From assembly GCA_017541105.1 (NCBI GenBank), contig JAFXZS010000004.1, forward strand, positions 124,001 to 188,000: DNA of 64,000 nucleotides, given 5' to 3'. Of the stretch, positions 44,507-55,177 are shown in pieces. Position numbers and translations under genes: made by a program. Each line of letters begins with the position of its first letter. Position 1 is the first letter of the stretch. The stretch is from Clostridia bacterium (lineage in GTDB: Bacteria > Bacillota > Clostridia > Christensenellales > Aristaeellaceae). The notes beneath the pieces are model-generated. The model saw nothing but the letters and a program-made list of their open reading frames with translations. It was not told the DNA's origin and ran no database searches.

Positions 44507-46219
44507 ATGATTCAATCGCTGAAGATTCGGAATGTCGCGCTGATCGAAGAGGTCGACGTCATGTTTCATTCCGGACTACAGGTGCTGAGCGGAGAGACAG
44601 GCGCCGGAAAAAGCATTCTCGTTGATGCAATCACGCTGATTCTCGGCGGTCGGGCCGACCGGGATCTGATTCGCACCGGGAGCGAGAAAGCATCAGTCGA
44701 AGCTGTGTTCTCGGTGGATGAGAATAAAGCGCTGCATCGAAAACTGGAAGAAGAAAGCATTGAAGATGACGGAAAAACACTGACTGTTTACCGGGAGATC
44801 AGCAGAAGCGGGAGAAATATCTGCAGGATTAACGGGATTCTGGTGCCGCTGAGCACGCTGAAAGACCTCGCGCCGATGATGATCAACCTGCATGGGCAAA
44901 GTGAATACCAGTTTCTGGCGGACGCTGAAAAACATCTTGGATATCTGGATCTGATGGGCGGCAGAGAACATCAGGCGCTTCGGAAAAACACGGAAGAGGA
45001 ATACCGCAAGTTTATCATTAATCACCGGGCATACGCACAGCTGCGGAAAAAGAACGAGGACAAGGAAAACCGAATGAATATCCTGCGGCGTGAACTGGAG
45101 GAACTTCACAACGCGGAAATCCGTCCAGGAGAAGAGGAAGAACTGAAAAAAGCCTGCCGGCGGATGGAACAGGCTGCGCGGATTCACGGCAAAGTGAATC
45201 ATGCATACCAGGCACTGGTTTCAGGCGAAGACGGAAGCGGAACCATGACAGCCCTGAAAACCGCTGCTAAAGAGCTGCGCGGGCTGGAGGGGGAAGACAA
45301 GACCTTCGGGGAAATGGCGGATAAATGCGAGAGCCTGTTTTACGAGATGGAGGAAATCGCATTTCAGCTGAACGGATTGAAAGAACGGTATGAATACGAT
45401 CCGAACCATCTGGAAAACATGGAAAACAGACTGGAGTCTATTCGGAGAATTGAACGCAAATTCGGTTCCACAGAGGAAGAAGTACTGCAGGCGCAGGAAG
45501 AACGCGAAGAAGAATATAAAGCATTATGTTCCCTGGATGAACAGATTGTCCAGACTGGCGCGGAGCATAAACGGCTGCTGGCTGCTTACCGGAACGCTGC
45601 CAGAATTCTGACGGAGAGCAGGAAACAAATTGCCGCAGTGTTTGAAACAAATATGCAGGAAGAGCTGCGGGATCTGGGTATGGCACAGACGAAGTTCAGT
45701 GCCGCATTTCTTGAAGAAGAAAACGGAAGACCAAGAATGCCCTCCGCAGACGGGGACGACCGGGTTGAATTCATGATCAGCCCCAATCCGGGTGAACCCT
45801 TGAAACCGCTTTCAAAGATCGCCTCCGGCGGCGAACTGAGCAGGCTGATGCTCGCGATGAAGACGATTGAAAGCGGCAGAGCCGGAACAGAGACGATGAT
45901 TTTTGATGAAATCGATTCGGGAATCAGCGGACGAATGGCACAGGCTGTAGCGGAAAAAATGATCAGAATATCACGCAGGCAGCAGGTGATCTGCATCAGC
46001 CATTTACCGCAGATTGCCGCGGCGGCTGACAGGCAGTATCTTGTACACAAAAGCGTACAGGACGGGAGGACAAGGACAGAAGTTGAAGAGATGGATCCGG
46101 AAAACCGGCAGGAAGAAATTGCCCGTATGATCAGCGGTGCCGGTGGTATTACGGAAAACGCCAGGAGCTATGCAGGACAGATGATTTGTGCTGCCGAACA
46201 GATAAAAAGCGGCATATAA
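44507..46219 (+). CDS. recN: DNA repair protein RecN
   Basis: RecN is an SMC-like ATPase that acts early in double-strand break repair. Walker A SGETGAGKS is at residues 27-35, a coiled-coil region spans about 150-370, and Walker B MIFDEIDSGISG is near 465. The length of 570 is normal. In spore formers spoIVB and spo0A usually follow recN; here a promoter and ppdK come next. AAGGGA precedes the ATG. Confidence 0.96.
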   Translation: MIQSLKIRNVALIEEVDVMFHSGLQVLSGETGAGKSILVDAITLILGGRADRDLIRTGSEKASVEAVFSVDENKALHRKLEEESIEDDGKTLTVYREISRSGRNICRINGILVPLSTLKDLAPMMINLHGQSEYQFLADAEKHLGYLDLMGGREHQALRKNTEEEYRKFIINHRAYAQLRKKNEDKENRMNILRRELEELHNAEIRPGEEEELKKACRRMEQAARIHGKVNHAYQALVSGEDGSGTMTALKTAAKELRGLEGEDKTFGEMADKCESLFYEMEEIAFQLNGLKERYEYDPNHLENMENRLESIRRIERKFGSTEEEVLQAQEEREEEYKALCSLDEQIVQTGAEHKRLLAAYRNAARILTESRKQIAAVFETNMQEELRDLGMAQTKFSAAFLEEENGRPRMPSADGDDRVEFMISPNPGEPLKPLSKIASGGELSRLMLAMKTIESGRAGTETMIFDEIDSGISGRMAQAVAEKMIRISRRQQVICISHLPQIAAAADRQYLVHKSVQDGRTRTEVEEMDPENRQEEIARMISGAGGITENARSYAGQMICAAEQIKSGI

Positions 46220-46224
46220 AGCAC

Positions 46225-46253
46225 TTGAAAAATGGGACAGTTACATATATAAT
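46225..46253 (+). promoter_or_regulatory. Strong predicted promoter for ppdK
   Basis: TTGAAA (46225-46230) and a perfect TATAAT (46248-46253) are 17 bases apart, six bases after the recN stop. The leader is about 72 bases long and carries an AGGAGGA site. This fits a highly expressed enzyme. Confidence 0.85.
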
Positions 46254-46331
46254 CATTTTATGTATGGACGCGTGACGGAATTGCAGATGGCATAGTCCGG
46301 GGCACGCAAATAATATGAGGAGGAATCATTC

Positions 46332-48968
46332 ATGTCCAAAAAGTATCTCTACCTCTTCAGCGAAGGGGATGCCACCATGCGTGAACTGCTGGGCGGCAAA
46401 GGCGCCAATCTGGCTGAAATGACCAAGATCGGACTTCCTGTTCCCCAGGGCTTCACCATTTCAACAGAAGCGTGCACCCAGTATTACGAAGACGGACGTC
46501 AGATCAATGATGAGATTCAGGCCCAGATCATGGAATATATTGCCAAGATGGAGGATATCAACGGCAAAAAATTCGGCGATCTGAAAAATCCGCTGCTTGT
46601 TTCCGTACGTTCCGGCGCACGTGCTTCCATGCCCGGTATGATGGATACCATTCTGAATCTTGGATTAAACGATGAAGTCGTTTCCGCAATGATCGCCGGG
46701 AATGACGATCCCAAATTTGCCAGGTTTGTATATGACAGCTATCGCCGGTTTATCCAGATGTATTCCGATGTCGTTATGGAAGTCGGCAAAAAGTACTTTG
46801 AACAGTTGATTGACGAAATGAAGGAAAAGAAAGGCGTAACCTTCGATGTCGATCTGACTGCGGACGACCTGAAAGAGCTGGCTGTCGAATTCAAGGCGGA
46901 ATATAAGAGCAAAATCGGCGCGGATTTCCCCTCCGATCCCAAGGAACAGCTGATGGGCGCAATCAAAGCTGTGTTCCGCAGCTGGGATAATCCCCGTGCC
47001 AATGTATATCGCCGGGACAATGACATTCCCTACAGCTGGGGCACTGCGGTCAATGTCATGCCGATGGTGTTCGGCAATCTGAACAACAATTCAGGAACCG
47101 GCGTTGCATTCACCCGCGACCCCGCGACCGGCGAGAACAAGCTGATGGGTGAATTCCTGGTCAATGCCCAGGGTGAAGACGTTGTGGCCGGTGTGCGTAC
47201 GCCGATGCCGATCGCCCAGATGGCAGACCAGTTCCCGGAAGCCTATGCGGATTTCGAACGGGTATGTGACCTGCTGGAGAAGCATTACCGCGATATGCAG
47301 GATATGGAGTTTACCGTTGAAAACGGAAAACTGTATATGCTGCAGTGCCGCAACGGGAAACGGACTGCTCATGCTGCGCTGAAGATCGCTTGTGATCTGG
47401 TGGATGAAGGAATGCGGAGCGAAGAGGAAGCCGTGGCGATGATTGATCCGAGGAACCTTGACACACTGCTTCACCCGCAGTTTGATGCCGCCGCCCTGAA
47501 GAAAGCAGAGCCCATCGGCAAAGGCCTTGGCGCTTCTCCCGGCGCTGCCTGCGGCAAGATTGTTTTTACTGCGGAAGACGCTGAAGCATGGGCAGGGCGC
47601 GGAGAGAAAGTCGTGCTTGTACGCCTGGAGACCTCTCCGGAGGACATTACCGGCATGAAGAGCGCGCAGGGCATCCTGACCGTACGCGGCGGCATGACCA
47701 GCCATGCGGCGGTCGTGGCCCGCGGCATGGGTAAATGCTGCGTTTCCGGTTGCGGCGAGATTGCCATGGATGAGGAGAACAAGAAGTTTGCCCTGGCAGG
47801 AAAAACCTTCCGGGAAGGTGACTTTATTTCCATTGACGGAACGACCGGCAAGATCTATGACGGGCTGATTCCTACCGTGGACGCCACAATTGCGGGCGAA
47901 TTCGGACGAATCATGGCGTGGGCTGACAAATATCGCAAGCTTCGTGTAAGAACCAACGCGGATACTCCCGCGGATGCCAAGAAAGCGCGCGAATTAGGTG
48001 CCGAAGGGATCGGGCTTTGCCGGACAGAGCATATGTTCTTCGAGCCGGAACGCATTGCTGCTTTCCGTGAGATGATCTGCAGCGATACCGTCGAGGAACG
48101 GGAAGCTGCACTGGACAAGATTCTGCCGTATCAGCAGAGTGACTTTGAGAAGCTCTACGAGGCTCTTGAAGGATGCCCGGTTTGCATCCGTTTCCTGGAT
48201 CCGCCGCTGCATGAGTTCGTGCCCACTTCGGAAGACGAAATTGCACAGCTGGCACAGGCACAGAACAAGAGCATCGAAACCATCAAGAACATTATTGCCG
48301 GTCTGCACGAATTCAACCCGATGATGGGTCATCGCGGATGCCGCCTGGCCGTTACGTATCCTGAAATTGCCGCCATGCAGACCAAGGCGGTTATCAGGGC
48401 CGCGATCAATACGCAGAAAGCACATCCCGACTGGACCGTACGGCCTGAGATTATGATTCCGCTGGTTTGCGAGCTGAAGGAATTAAAATATGTCAAGAAG
48501 GTTGTTGTGGAAACAGCTGACGCCGAAATTGCCGCTGCAGGCGTAAAGCTTGAGTACGAAGTCGGCACGATGATCGAGATTCCGCGTGCCGCACTGACGG
48601 CGGATGAAATCGCAAAAGAAGCAGATTTCTTCTGCTTCGGTACGAATGACCTGACCCAGATGACCTTCGGTTTCAGCCGTGATGACGCGGGCAAATTCCT
48701 GAGCGCATACTATGATGCCAAGATCTTTGAAAACGATCCCTTTGCCAAGCTGGATCAGACCGGCGTAGGTAAGCTGATGAAGATGGCCATTGAACTGGGG
48801 CGCCCTGTGAATCCGAAGCTGCATGTCGGAATCTGCGGCGAGCACGGCGGAGATCCGAGCTCCGTGGAGTTCTGCCATAAGATCGGCCTCGATTATGTGA
48901 GCTGCTCTCCTTTCCGCGTACCGATTGCGCGGCTGGCTGCTGCACAGGCTGCCATTGCCAATAAGTAA
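46332..48968 (+). CDS. ppdK: Pyruvate, phosphate dikinase
   Basis: PpdK interconverts PEP and pyruvate using AMP and pyrophosphate against ATP and phosphate. In anaerobes it saves energy in glycolysis or makes PEP. The N-terminal ATP-grasp domain begins LLGGKGANLAEMTKIGLPVPQGF at residue 20. The phosphohistidine domain has GGMTSHAAVVARGMGK near 455, and the PEP domain has the catalytic Cys in ICGEHGGDP near 835. The length of 878 is standard. Pyrimidine-ending codons such as GGC, ATC and TTC look more frequent than in neighbours, as expected for high expression. No terminator is visible in the 31 bases before recX. Confidence 0.97.
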   Translation: MSKKYLYLFSEGDATMRELLGGKGANLAEMTKIGLPVPQGFTISTEACTQYYEDGRQINDEIQAQIMEYIAKMEDINGKKFGDLKNPLLVSVRSGARASMPGMMDTILNLGLNDEVVSAMIAGNDDPKFARFVYDSYRRFIQMYSDVVMEVGKKYFEQLIDEMKEKKGVTFDVDLTADDLKELAVEFKAEYKSKIGADFPSDPKEQLMGAIKAVFRSWDNPRANVYRRDNDIPYSWGTAVNVMPMVFGNLNNNSGTGVAFTRDPATGENKLMGEFLVNAQGEDVVAGVRTPMPIAQMADQFPEAYADFERVCDLLEKHYRDMQDMEFTVENGKLYMLQCRNGKRTAHAALKIACDLVDEGMRSEEEAVAMIDPRNLDTLLHPQFDAAALKKAEPIGKGLGASPGAACGKIVFTAEDAEAWAGRGEKVVLVRLETSPEDITGMKSAQGILTVRGGMTSHAAVVARGMGKCCVSGCGEIAMDEENKKFALAGKTFREGDFISIDGTTGKIYDGLIPTVDATIAGEFGRIMAWADKYRKLRVRTNADTPADAKKARELGAEGIGLCRTEHMFFEPERIAAFREMICSDTVEEREAALDKILPYQQSDFEKLYEALEGCPVCIRFLDPPLHEFVPTSEDEIAQLAQAQNKSIETIKNIIAGLHEFNPMMGHRGCRLAVTYPEIAAMQTKAVIRAAINTQKAHPDWTVRPEIMIPLVCELKELKYVKKVVVETADAEIAAAGVKLEYEVGTMIEIPRAALTADEIAKEADFFCFGTNDLTQMTFGFSRDDAGKFLSAYYDAKIFENDPFAKLDQTGVGKLMKMAIELGRPVNPKLHVGICGEHGGDPSSVEFCHKIGLDYVSCSPFRVPIARLAAAQAAIANK

Positions 48969-48999
48969 ATTTGCCAGACAGCAAAACTTTACAGCGCAC

Positions 49000-49617
49000 T
49001 TAATCATTTCCGGATGCGGCTTTGAGAGCTGAGCGGGCTGTCTCCCAGTCATATCCGCGGCGAATAAGGAAGCCAAGAATACGCTGGGCGTTTTTTCGCG
49101 GATCCTCCCCGGGCTTTGCATTGGCAAGCTTTTTCCGTGCAAGCGCGACAGCATCGGCAAGCTGCGCTTCATCGGAGATCTCCGACAGGGCAGATTGCAC
49201 AGTTTCTTCATCCACTCCTTTCGAACGGAGCTCGCGATGAAGGCGGGAAATACCGTATTTCCGGGCACGGGACTGCACCCATAGAGAAGAGAACTCCTGA
49301 TCATCCAGGAGTTTTTCCTTTTCAAGCTTTGCAAGGACCAGAGCCACAACTTCCTCATCGATGTGCAGGCTGCTGAGCTTTCGCTGTATTTCAGCGCGGG
49401 AACAGGGACGTCCGGCGAGCATCGCAACTGCACGGTCCAGGGCCCGGGGATATTGAGACAGGATCAGAAAACGGCGGAATTCTTTTTCATCCACTTCCAT
49501 GCCTTCCTGCAGGGGAAATGAAATGAGTTCTTTTGACAGGAGCCAGTACTTACTGCCGGAACGGAAGGTGACGGAGATCCAGGAACGGTCTTTTTCAAGC
49601 GCGTCGACTATTTCCAT
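49000..49617 (-). CDS. recX: Regulatory protein RecX
   Basis: RecX controls RecA activity. The protein of 205 residues shows the three-helix repeats of the family, with RPCSRAEIQRKLSSLHIDEEVVALVLAKLEKEKLLDDQEFSSLWVQSRARKYGISRLHRELRSKGV-type wording from about residue 70, and ends in RILGFLIRRGYDWETARSAL. It is not next to recA here. It overlaps the serine hydrolase gene by 10 bases, so it is probably the last gene of the lgt operon. Confidence 0.9.
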   Translation of the reverse strand: MEIVDALEKDRSWISVTFRSGSKYWLLSKELISFPLQEGMEVDEKEFRRFLILSQYPRALDRAVAMLAGRPCSRAEIQRKLSSLHIDEEVVALVLAKLEKEKLLDDQEFSSLWVQSRARKYGISRLHRELRSKGVDEETVQSALSEISDEAQLADAVALARKKLANAKPGEDPRKNAQRILGFLIRRGYDWETARSALKAASGND

Positions 49618-50756
49618 AATGGAAGCTCCTTTCGGAACGCAAAACGACAGAAATCATGATTCATAAGCCCGAGGCGGCCGACTCTTGCCTCGGAACAGCC
49701 GCCGTTGAGCGAGATCATCAGATTGCCGGTGTCCTCTTCCCAGAAAGCACCGTCCACACAGCCATAAGCGAATCCCTGATGGCCATAAACAGGACCGGAA
49801 GAGATACGGGAATCCCGAATAATCAGCAACCCTGAACCATAAGACAGCTGTGGGGAGAGACGGCCGTAAGAGGCCGCCTGCCGTTTCATCGGAAGGCCGG
49901 AGGACAGGAGGGGAGCACCGCCATCCCGGATGCAGACAAGCAGGCGGGCAAGAGACATCAGATCCGTGTAGAGGCTGCCAGCCGTGTGACCGTAATGCAG
50001 GAGCGGATCCGGCGCAGAAAGAGGAATACGTCCGAGGGAGGTTACGGCAAGGGAAGTGCCCGGATGATAAGGCAGAATCCTTATAACCGGCATGATTGAC
50101 TGTTCCGGAAGGGAACAACCTTCCATCGAGGCGCGCATACCGAGAGGAACGAAAAGATAATCCTGATAGATCTTTCCAAGAGGCTGATTCAGGACAGATT
50201 CAAAGAGGCAGCCAAGCAGGCCGAACCCCAGATTCGAATAGTGAAAGCACGCACCCGGCGCGCAGATTCTCTGACCTGCAACAGCATCCGGATAGGGCTT
50301 ACGGTGCAGGAGCATTGATTCCAGATCGGGCGGATCGGAGAGACCGGAGGTATGGGAAAGAAGATGAGAAGCGGTAACACCCTGCAGATCGGGAACAGAA
50401 GCAGCATCGGGAAGAAAGGATGAAATCGGGGCATTCAGATCCAGAAAACCAAGATCCTGCATGCGAAAAGCAAGAAGCGCGGTTGCCATCTTGGTGACAG
50501 AGGCAACGCGAAAGAAAGTATTTCCGGATGGGGAAACGTCCGTATGAAATGCGCGGGTATAAAGACGGGACTCCTGATTTTCGGTACGGAAGAGAAAGGC
50601 GCCTCCGGACACATGATGACGGCGGAGCAGCGATTCAAATCCACCGGCATTTGAAAGCGGATGCCCCTCTGAATGAATCAAATGCATACCCGAAACACGG
50701 GGAGCAGCCGGGAGCAGGCAGCGATAAAGCAGATTTTTACTTCCGGACATCGGCAT
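49608..50756 (-). CDS. Serine hydrolase, beta-lactamase/class C family
   Basis: This 382-residue protein belongs to the penicillin-binding-like serine hydrolases. The nucleophile motif SVTK is at residues 86-89 and a tyrosine motif YSN (FHYSNLGFGLLGC) follows near 185. No clear signal peptide or membrane helix is visible, so it may act in the cytoplasm as an esterase. The start at 50756 is chosen from AAGGAGA 8 bases upstream; it overlaps the end of lgt by 20 bases. The overlaps at both ends suggest coupled translation of lgt, this gene and recX. Confidence 0.87.
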   Translation of the reverse strand: MPMSGSKNLLYRCLLPAAPRVSGMHLIHSEGHPLSNAGGFESLLRRHHVSGGAFLFRTENQESRLYTRAFHTDVSPSGNTFFRVASVTKMATALLAFRMQDLGFLDLNAPISSFLPDAASVPDLQGVTASHLLSHTSGLSDPPDLESMLLHRKPYPDAVAGQRICAPGACFHYSNLGFGLLGCLFESVLNQPLGKIYQDYLFVPLGMRASMEGCSLPEQSIMPVIRILPYHPGTSLAVTSLGRIPLSAPDPLLHYGHTAGSLYTDLMSLARLLVCIRDGGAPLLSSGLPMKRQAASYGRLSPQLSYGSGLLIIRDSRISSGPVYGHQGFAYGCVDGAFWEEDTGNLMISLNGGCSEARVGRLGLMNHDFCRFAFRKELPLWK

Positions 50757-51708
50757 AGAGAATATCTCCTTCAGAAGCGCATCTGTAAAGTGACATAAGT
50801 GCAAAAAGATTCATCATGGAGCATAACAGCAGTAAAAAGAATCGCAGAGGCTGCTGCGGCCAGGAGAAAATCCCGGTCATGAAGGGAACAAATGCTATAT
50901 TCAACAGGAAAGACAGAAAGACGAAAAACCGGGGAAACCCGGACACATGTGATAAACGAAAAAGAAAGAGATAACGAATAAGCAATGCACTGCAGATTAA
51001 CAGGCTCAGAAGCTGGCTGATGCGCAGATCCGAAGCGGCATAAAGGGAATCCATCCGGAAATCTTCGATAATCAGGCGGCCGCAGGCATAAAGATATGCA
51101 TAGAAGAAAAAGACATCACCCGGATATCGGAACCATTTCCTGCGGGCACGGAGAAGAAAGAAGAAAACAAGAAAATTCCAGCACGACTCATAGAAGAAAG
51201 TTGCCATATGCCACCCGGAATCAGACCCGGATTCGATCAGCACGGCGAAAGGAAAGAAACAAAGAGACGGAGAGGTGACCTGCAGACCATATGCTTCCTG
51301 ATTGAAGTAATTCCCCCAGCGGCCGATCGCCTGAGCCAGAATCAGGCCGGGGGCAATGAGATCACACAGGGTCAGGACAGAGATTCTGCGGCGGCGGCTG
51401 AAAAAAACTGCCGCAAGCAGGCCACCGATGACGGCACCGTAGATCGCAATACCGCCTTCCCATATCCGGAAAACAGATAAAAAATCCGAACGGAACCGGG
51501 ACCAGGAGAAAAGCACGAAATAGATACGTGCTCCGAGAATTCCGCAGGGGAGAGCCAGGAGAGAAAAATCAATCACTGTGTCCTTTGGCAGTCCGCTGCG
51601 TTTTTCTTCCCGAACAGCAAGCCATATGGCAAGGGCGGCTCCGGTGACAATCAGTATACTGTACCAGGGTACAAGATTCAGGAACATTCTGGAATACGGT
51701 GTTGCCAT
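50737..51708 (-). CDS. lgt: Prolipoprotein diacylglyceryl transferase, with C-terminal extension
   Basis: Lgt adds diacylglycerol to the lipobox cysteine of prelipoproteins. The signature GRWGNYFNQEAYG is at residues 129-141 and the helices match the family. At 323 residues it is longer than usual because of about 80 extra residues after 240 with two or three more hydrophobic segments. The start follows a GAGGAT site. Yet neither ABC binding protein in this window has a good lipobox. It is followed in the same direction by the serine hydrolase and recX. Confidence 0.92.
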   Translation of the reverse strand: MATPYSRMFLNLVPWYSILIVTGAALAIWLAVREEKRSGLPKDTVIDFSLLALPCGILGARIYFVLFSWSRFRSDFLSVFRIWEGGIAIYGAVIGGLLAAVFFSRRRRISVLTLCDLIAPGLILAQAIGRWGNYFNQEAYGLQVTSPSLCFFPFAVLIESGSDSGWHMATFFYESCWNFLVFFFLLRARRKWFRYPGDVFFFYAYLYACGRLIIEDFRMDSLYAASDLRISQLLSLLICSALLIRYLFLFRLSHVSGFPRFFVFLSFLLNIAFVPFMTGIFSWPQQPLRFFLLLLCSMMNLFALMSLYRCASEGDILYADVRK

Positions 51709-51821
51709 AAAAGATCCTCACAAATTGCAATCATATAATATATTAGCATGATTCAGATACAAAAACAATGAAAACAGCCGGAAGTGTAAGGAGAAAGCGC
51801 AAAAGAGAACAGAAAAGATGA

Positions 51822-51850
51822 TTGCGAAATGAGGTGTGTTCTGATAAAAT
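51822..51850 (+). promoter_or_regulatory. Predicted promoter for upp
   Basis: TTGCGA (51822-51827) and TAAAAT (51845-51850) are 17 bases apart, with TG one base before the -10 box. The upp start codon lies 50 bases on. Confidence 0.65.
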
Positions 51851-51852
51851 AA

Positions 51853-52530
<678 letters not shown>

Positions 52531-52536
52531 GAATAT

Positions 52537-54219
52537 ATGCCACAGAAGACGATATTGAACAGAGCACCGCTGATGGATGCGGCGCAATGCTCCCTTAGCC
52601 GGGGAACAGTCCGGACAGGAGAGGAACACCTGAAAAAACTGTATACAAGGCTGAATCGGCAGATTGACCGGGCGGAAGCACTGGAGCCGGCCTTTTCGCT
52701 GAGCTGCCTTCTGAAGGATAAACCGACCGAAGAGAACGCGGCCAGGGAGATCCTTCGCCGCACAGGAAGCACGGAAAACGGCGATTTTGAAGGGAATACA
52801 GAGGAACAGATTGCCATCGCCAGAGCCGGGCTGGCGATGGCGGAATACACTGCGGATCGGAACATGCTGAAGAGATTGGCAGAATGGTGCCGATGGCTTG
52901 AAACGGAATGGGAAAGCATGGAAGATGAATTCTGCATCCGTGTTCAGGCAGCAGATCTCATGGAATTCCTGGTTCGTTTTTACCGGACTTCCGGTATCAA
53001 AGCACTGCTGCGCCTGTGTACAAGGCTCCGTTTTACGTCCATGGACTGGACCAGCTACCTGCACAATGAGCGAAGAAGAGAAACAACACACATACAGGAT
53101 CAGGAAGAGGCGGAACGGTTTTTCCATGGCCCGGTCGGAAAAGAGATTGATTACTTTCAGCTTCAATTCTATCTGAATCACGCGGAACTTGCAGCAGACG
53201 GCATGCGGTTTTGCGCATGGAGTGCAATGTTCAGCGGAAACAGCCGGGATTTCAGTGCCGGGAAAACCGGATGGGAGCAGCTGTCGAAGGACCATCGTGC
53301 TGCATGCGGAGGAACAAGCGGGAATCCTTTCATGAGCGGAAGCAGCCCTTCTAGCCCCGTCAGCGGATGCACAGCGGCAGCATGGACAGAAGCGATGATC
53401 ACGCAGGCGAACCTGTGCACAGATCCATGGGCCTTAAACGAAGCGGTGATTATTGTCCATAATGCGTTGGCGGAAGCGATTTACAGGGGAAACGATACAA
53501 CCATCCAGAGGGTGAATGATCCGCTGGACCACCGGGACAACGGAGGCAAGGAGGAACTTTTCCGACAGGACTGCCGGCTGGCACGGGCTGCGGCTTCGGC
53601 ATGGCATCACGCCGTTACCGCAACGAAAGAAGGGTTCAGGATCAATTACTTCCTGAAGGGAAGATACTGCCTGAAAGGCGGAGACAAGCCCATTCTTCTT
53701 GAAATGACAGAAGACAGCGCCCTGCTTCGCGGGAACGATGGAAACGGAACGAAAATAAATCTGTTTCTGGCCGGTACGGAGAATTGTATTCCCGTGATTA
53801 CCTGCGGAAAGAAAAAGCAGGCCATCTCCATTCCGGAAGGACAGCCCTGCGGTATAACCGTACATCTGGAAAAGGAATGGAAAGTGGGCGAAGGTATCCG
53901 AATGACGGAAGGGAATACGCCCGTTTTGCGGGACAGTCATCACCAGGGAATCTGCTGCTATCACCGAAATCGACTGATGGCAATGAGCATAGCGGAAAAT
54001 GAATACGCGTTTGCTGCAACCAGTGCACCTGAAATCCGGGACGGCCGGATACTGATGACAGTCCGGAAAACCGGCGCATGGAAGGAACGGAACGGAATCC
54101 CGACGGATATTCCGGTGAAACCGAGGGCAGAAGGAGAAACTGAAACGCGTGAACTGATTCCCTATGCGGGCAGCAGAAGGCGCATCGCAGTTTTTCCGAC
54201 AGCGGCGGACTATGTATAA
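52537..54219 (+). CDS. Uncharacterised protein, possibly alpha/alpha-barrel glycosidase-like
   Basis: I do not firmly recognise this 560-residue protein. There is no signal peptide. Residues 60-280 are helical with many Trp, Arg and Glu; GTSGNPFMSGSSPSSPVSG near 263-281 is a striking small-residue loop; residues 370-520 are beta-rich. This order, a helical barrel then a beta-sandwich, recalls six-hairpin glycosidases such as GH127, but I cannot place the catalytic residues. The ribosome site is weak, so translation may be coupled to upp 6 bases upstream. Its stop overlaps the next gene by 8 bases. Confidence 0.7.
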   Translation: MPQKTILNRAPLMDAAQCSLSRGTVRTGEEHLKKLYTRLNRQIDRAEALEPAFSLSCLLKDKPTEENAAREILRRTGSTENGDFEGNTEEQIAIARAGLAMAEYTADRNMLKRLAEWCRWLETEWESMEDEFCIRVQAADLMEFLVRFYRTSGIKALLRLCTRLRFTSMDWTSYLHNERRRETTHIQDQEEAERFFHGPVGKEIDYFQLQFYLNHAELAADGMRFCAWSAMFSGNSRDFSAGKTGWEQLSKDHRAACGGTSGNPFMSGSSPSSPVSGCTAAAWTEAMITQANLCTDPWALNEAVIIVHNALAEAIYRGNDTTIQRVNDPLDHRDNGGKEELFRQDCRLARAAASAWHHAVTATKEGFRINYFLKGRYCLKGGDKPILLEMTEDSALLRGNDGNGTKINLFLAGTENCIPVITCGKKKQAISIPEGQPCGITVHLEKEWKVGEGIRMTEGNTPVLRDSHHQGICCYHRNRLMAMSIAENEYAFAATSAPEIRDGRILMTVRKTGAWKERNGIPTDIPVKPRAEGETETRELIPYAGSRRRIAVFPTAADYV

Positions 54220-55177
54220 ATATCGGCTGGCACCGATGTGCGGCATTACGGATCATATCTACCGAACGCTGTGCTATGAGCAGGGATGTGAGACAGCGTA
54301 TACGGAGATGATCAGCGCGATGGGATATCTGTGCGCGCCGGAACAGCGGGCTACGCGCGAACTGATGGTTCGCGGAGAAAAGGAACCGAGGCTGATACTG
54401 CAGCTTTTCGGTAAGGATCCGGATATTGTGGCGAAAGCAGCCGGAAGGATTTCCGAACTGGGGATATATGACGGCATTGACCTGAACATGGGTTGTCCGG
54501 CCAGAAAGATAGCCTGTTCAGGCGAAGGATGCGGACTGATGAAGGAACCGGAAAAAGCCGGCGAAATGATCCGGAAGACGGTTGCGGCGGCGTCTCTTCC
54601 GGTCTCTGTTAAAATGCGTATCGGATGGGACAGCGACCATATCAACGCCGTTTCATTTGCCAGAATTGCCGAAGAAGCCGGCGCAAAAGAAATCACCGTA
54701 CACGGAAGAACGCGGGAACAGCAATACAGCGGCATGGCTGACTGGGAAACAATCCGTGCCGTTAAAGAAAGCGTCCGGATTCCTGTAATCGGCAACGGTG
54801 ATCTGTTTAACGCAAAGGATACGCTGAACCGTATGCATGAAAGCGGGACAGACGGTGCCATGATTGGCCGCGGCGCGCTGGGAAATCCATGGATCTTCCG
54901 TGAAATCAAGGCTGCAGAAAAAGGATTGAATATACCCACGGTAACACTTGAAGAACGCAGAGATATGATCCTACGGCATTACAGGATGATGCTTGCGGAA
55001 CGGCCGGCAAAGATTGCCGTGAGAGAAATGAGAAAACATATAGGCTGGTATCTGCACGGATTGCGCGGGATCAGCCGGGTCCGGGATGAAATCAATCATT
55101 GCCCGGACGCAGACAGCACATTTGCCGTACTGGAACGGTTTTTCAGAGAACAGAAGCAGGCGGGGCAACCGATATGA
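54212..55177 (+). CDS. tRNA-dihydrouridine synthase family protein
   Basis: This FMN enzyme reduces uridine to dihydrouridine in tRNA. It has the family start YRLAPMCGITDHIYR, LNMGCPARKI with the catalytic Cys region near residue 93-113, VKMRIGWD, VHGRTREQQYSG and VIGNGDLFN. The length of 321 is usual. The start overlaps the previous stop by 8 bases, and its own stop overlaps the next start as ATGA, so it is translationally coupled on both sides. Which Dus subgroup it belongs to is not certain. Confidence 0.92.
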   Translation: MYKYRLAPMCGITDHIYRTLCYEQGCETAYTEMISAMGYLCAPEQRATRELMVRGEKEPRLILQLFGKDPDIVAKAAGRISELGIYDGIDLNMGCPARKIACSGEGCGLMKEPEKAGEMIRKTVAAASLPVSVKMRIGWDSDHINAVSFARIAEEAGAKEITVHGRTREQQYSGMADWETIRAVKESVRIPVIGNGDLFNAKDTLNRMHESGTDGAMIGRGALGNPWIFREIKAAEKGLNIPTVTLEERRDMILRHYRMMLAERPAKIAVREMRKHIGWYLHGLRGISRVRDEINHCPDADSTFAVLERFFREQKQAGQPI

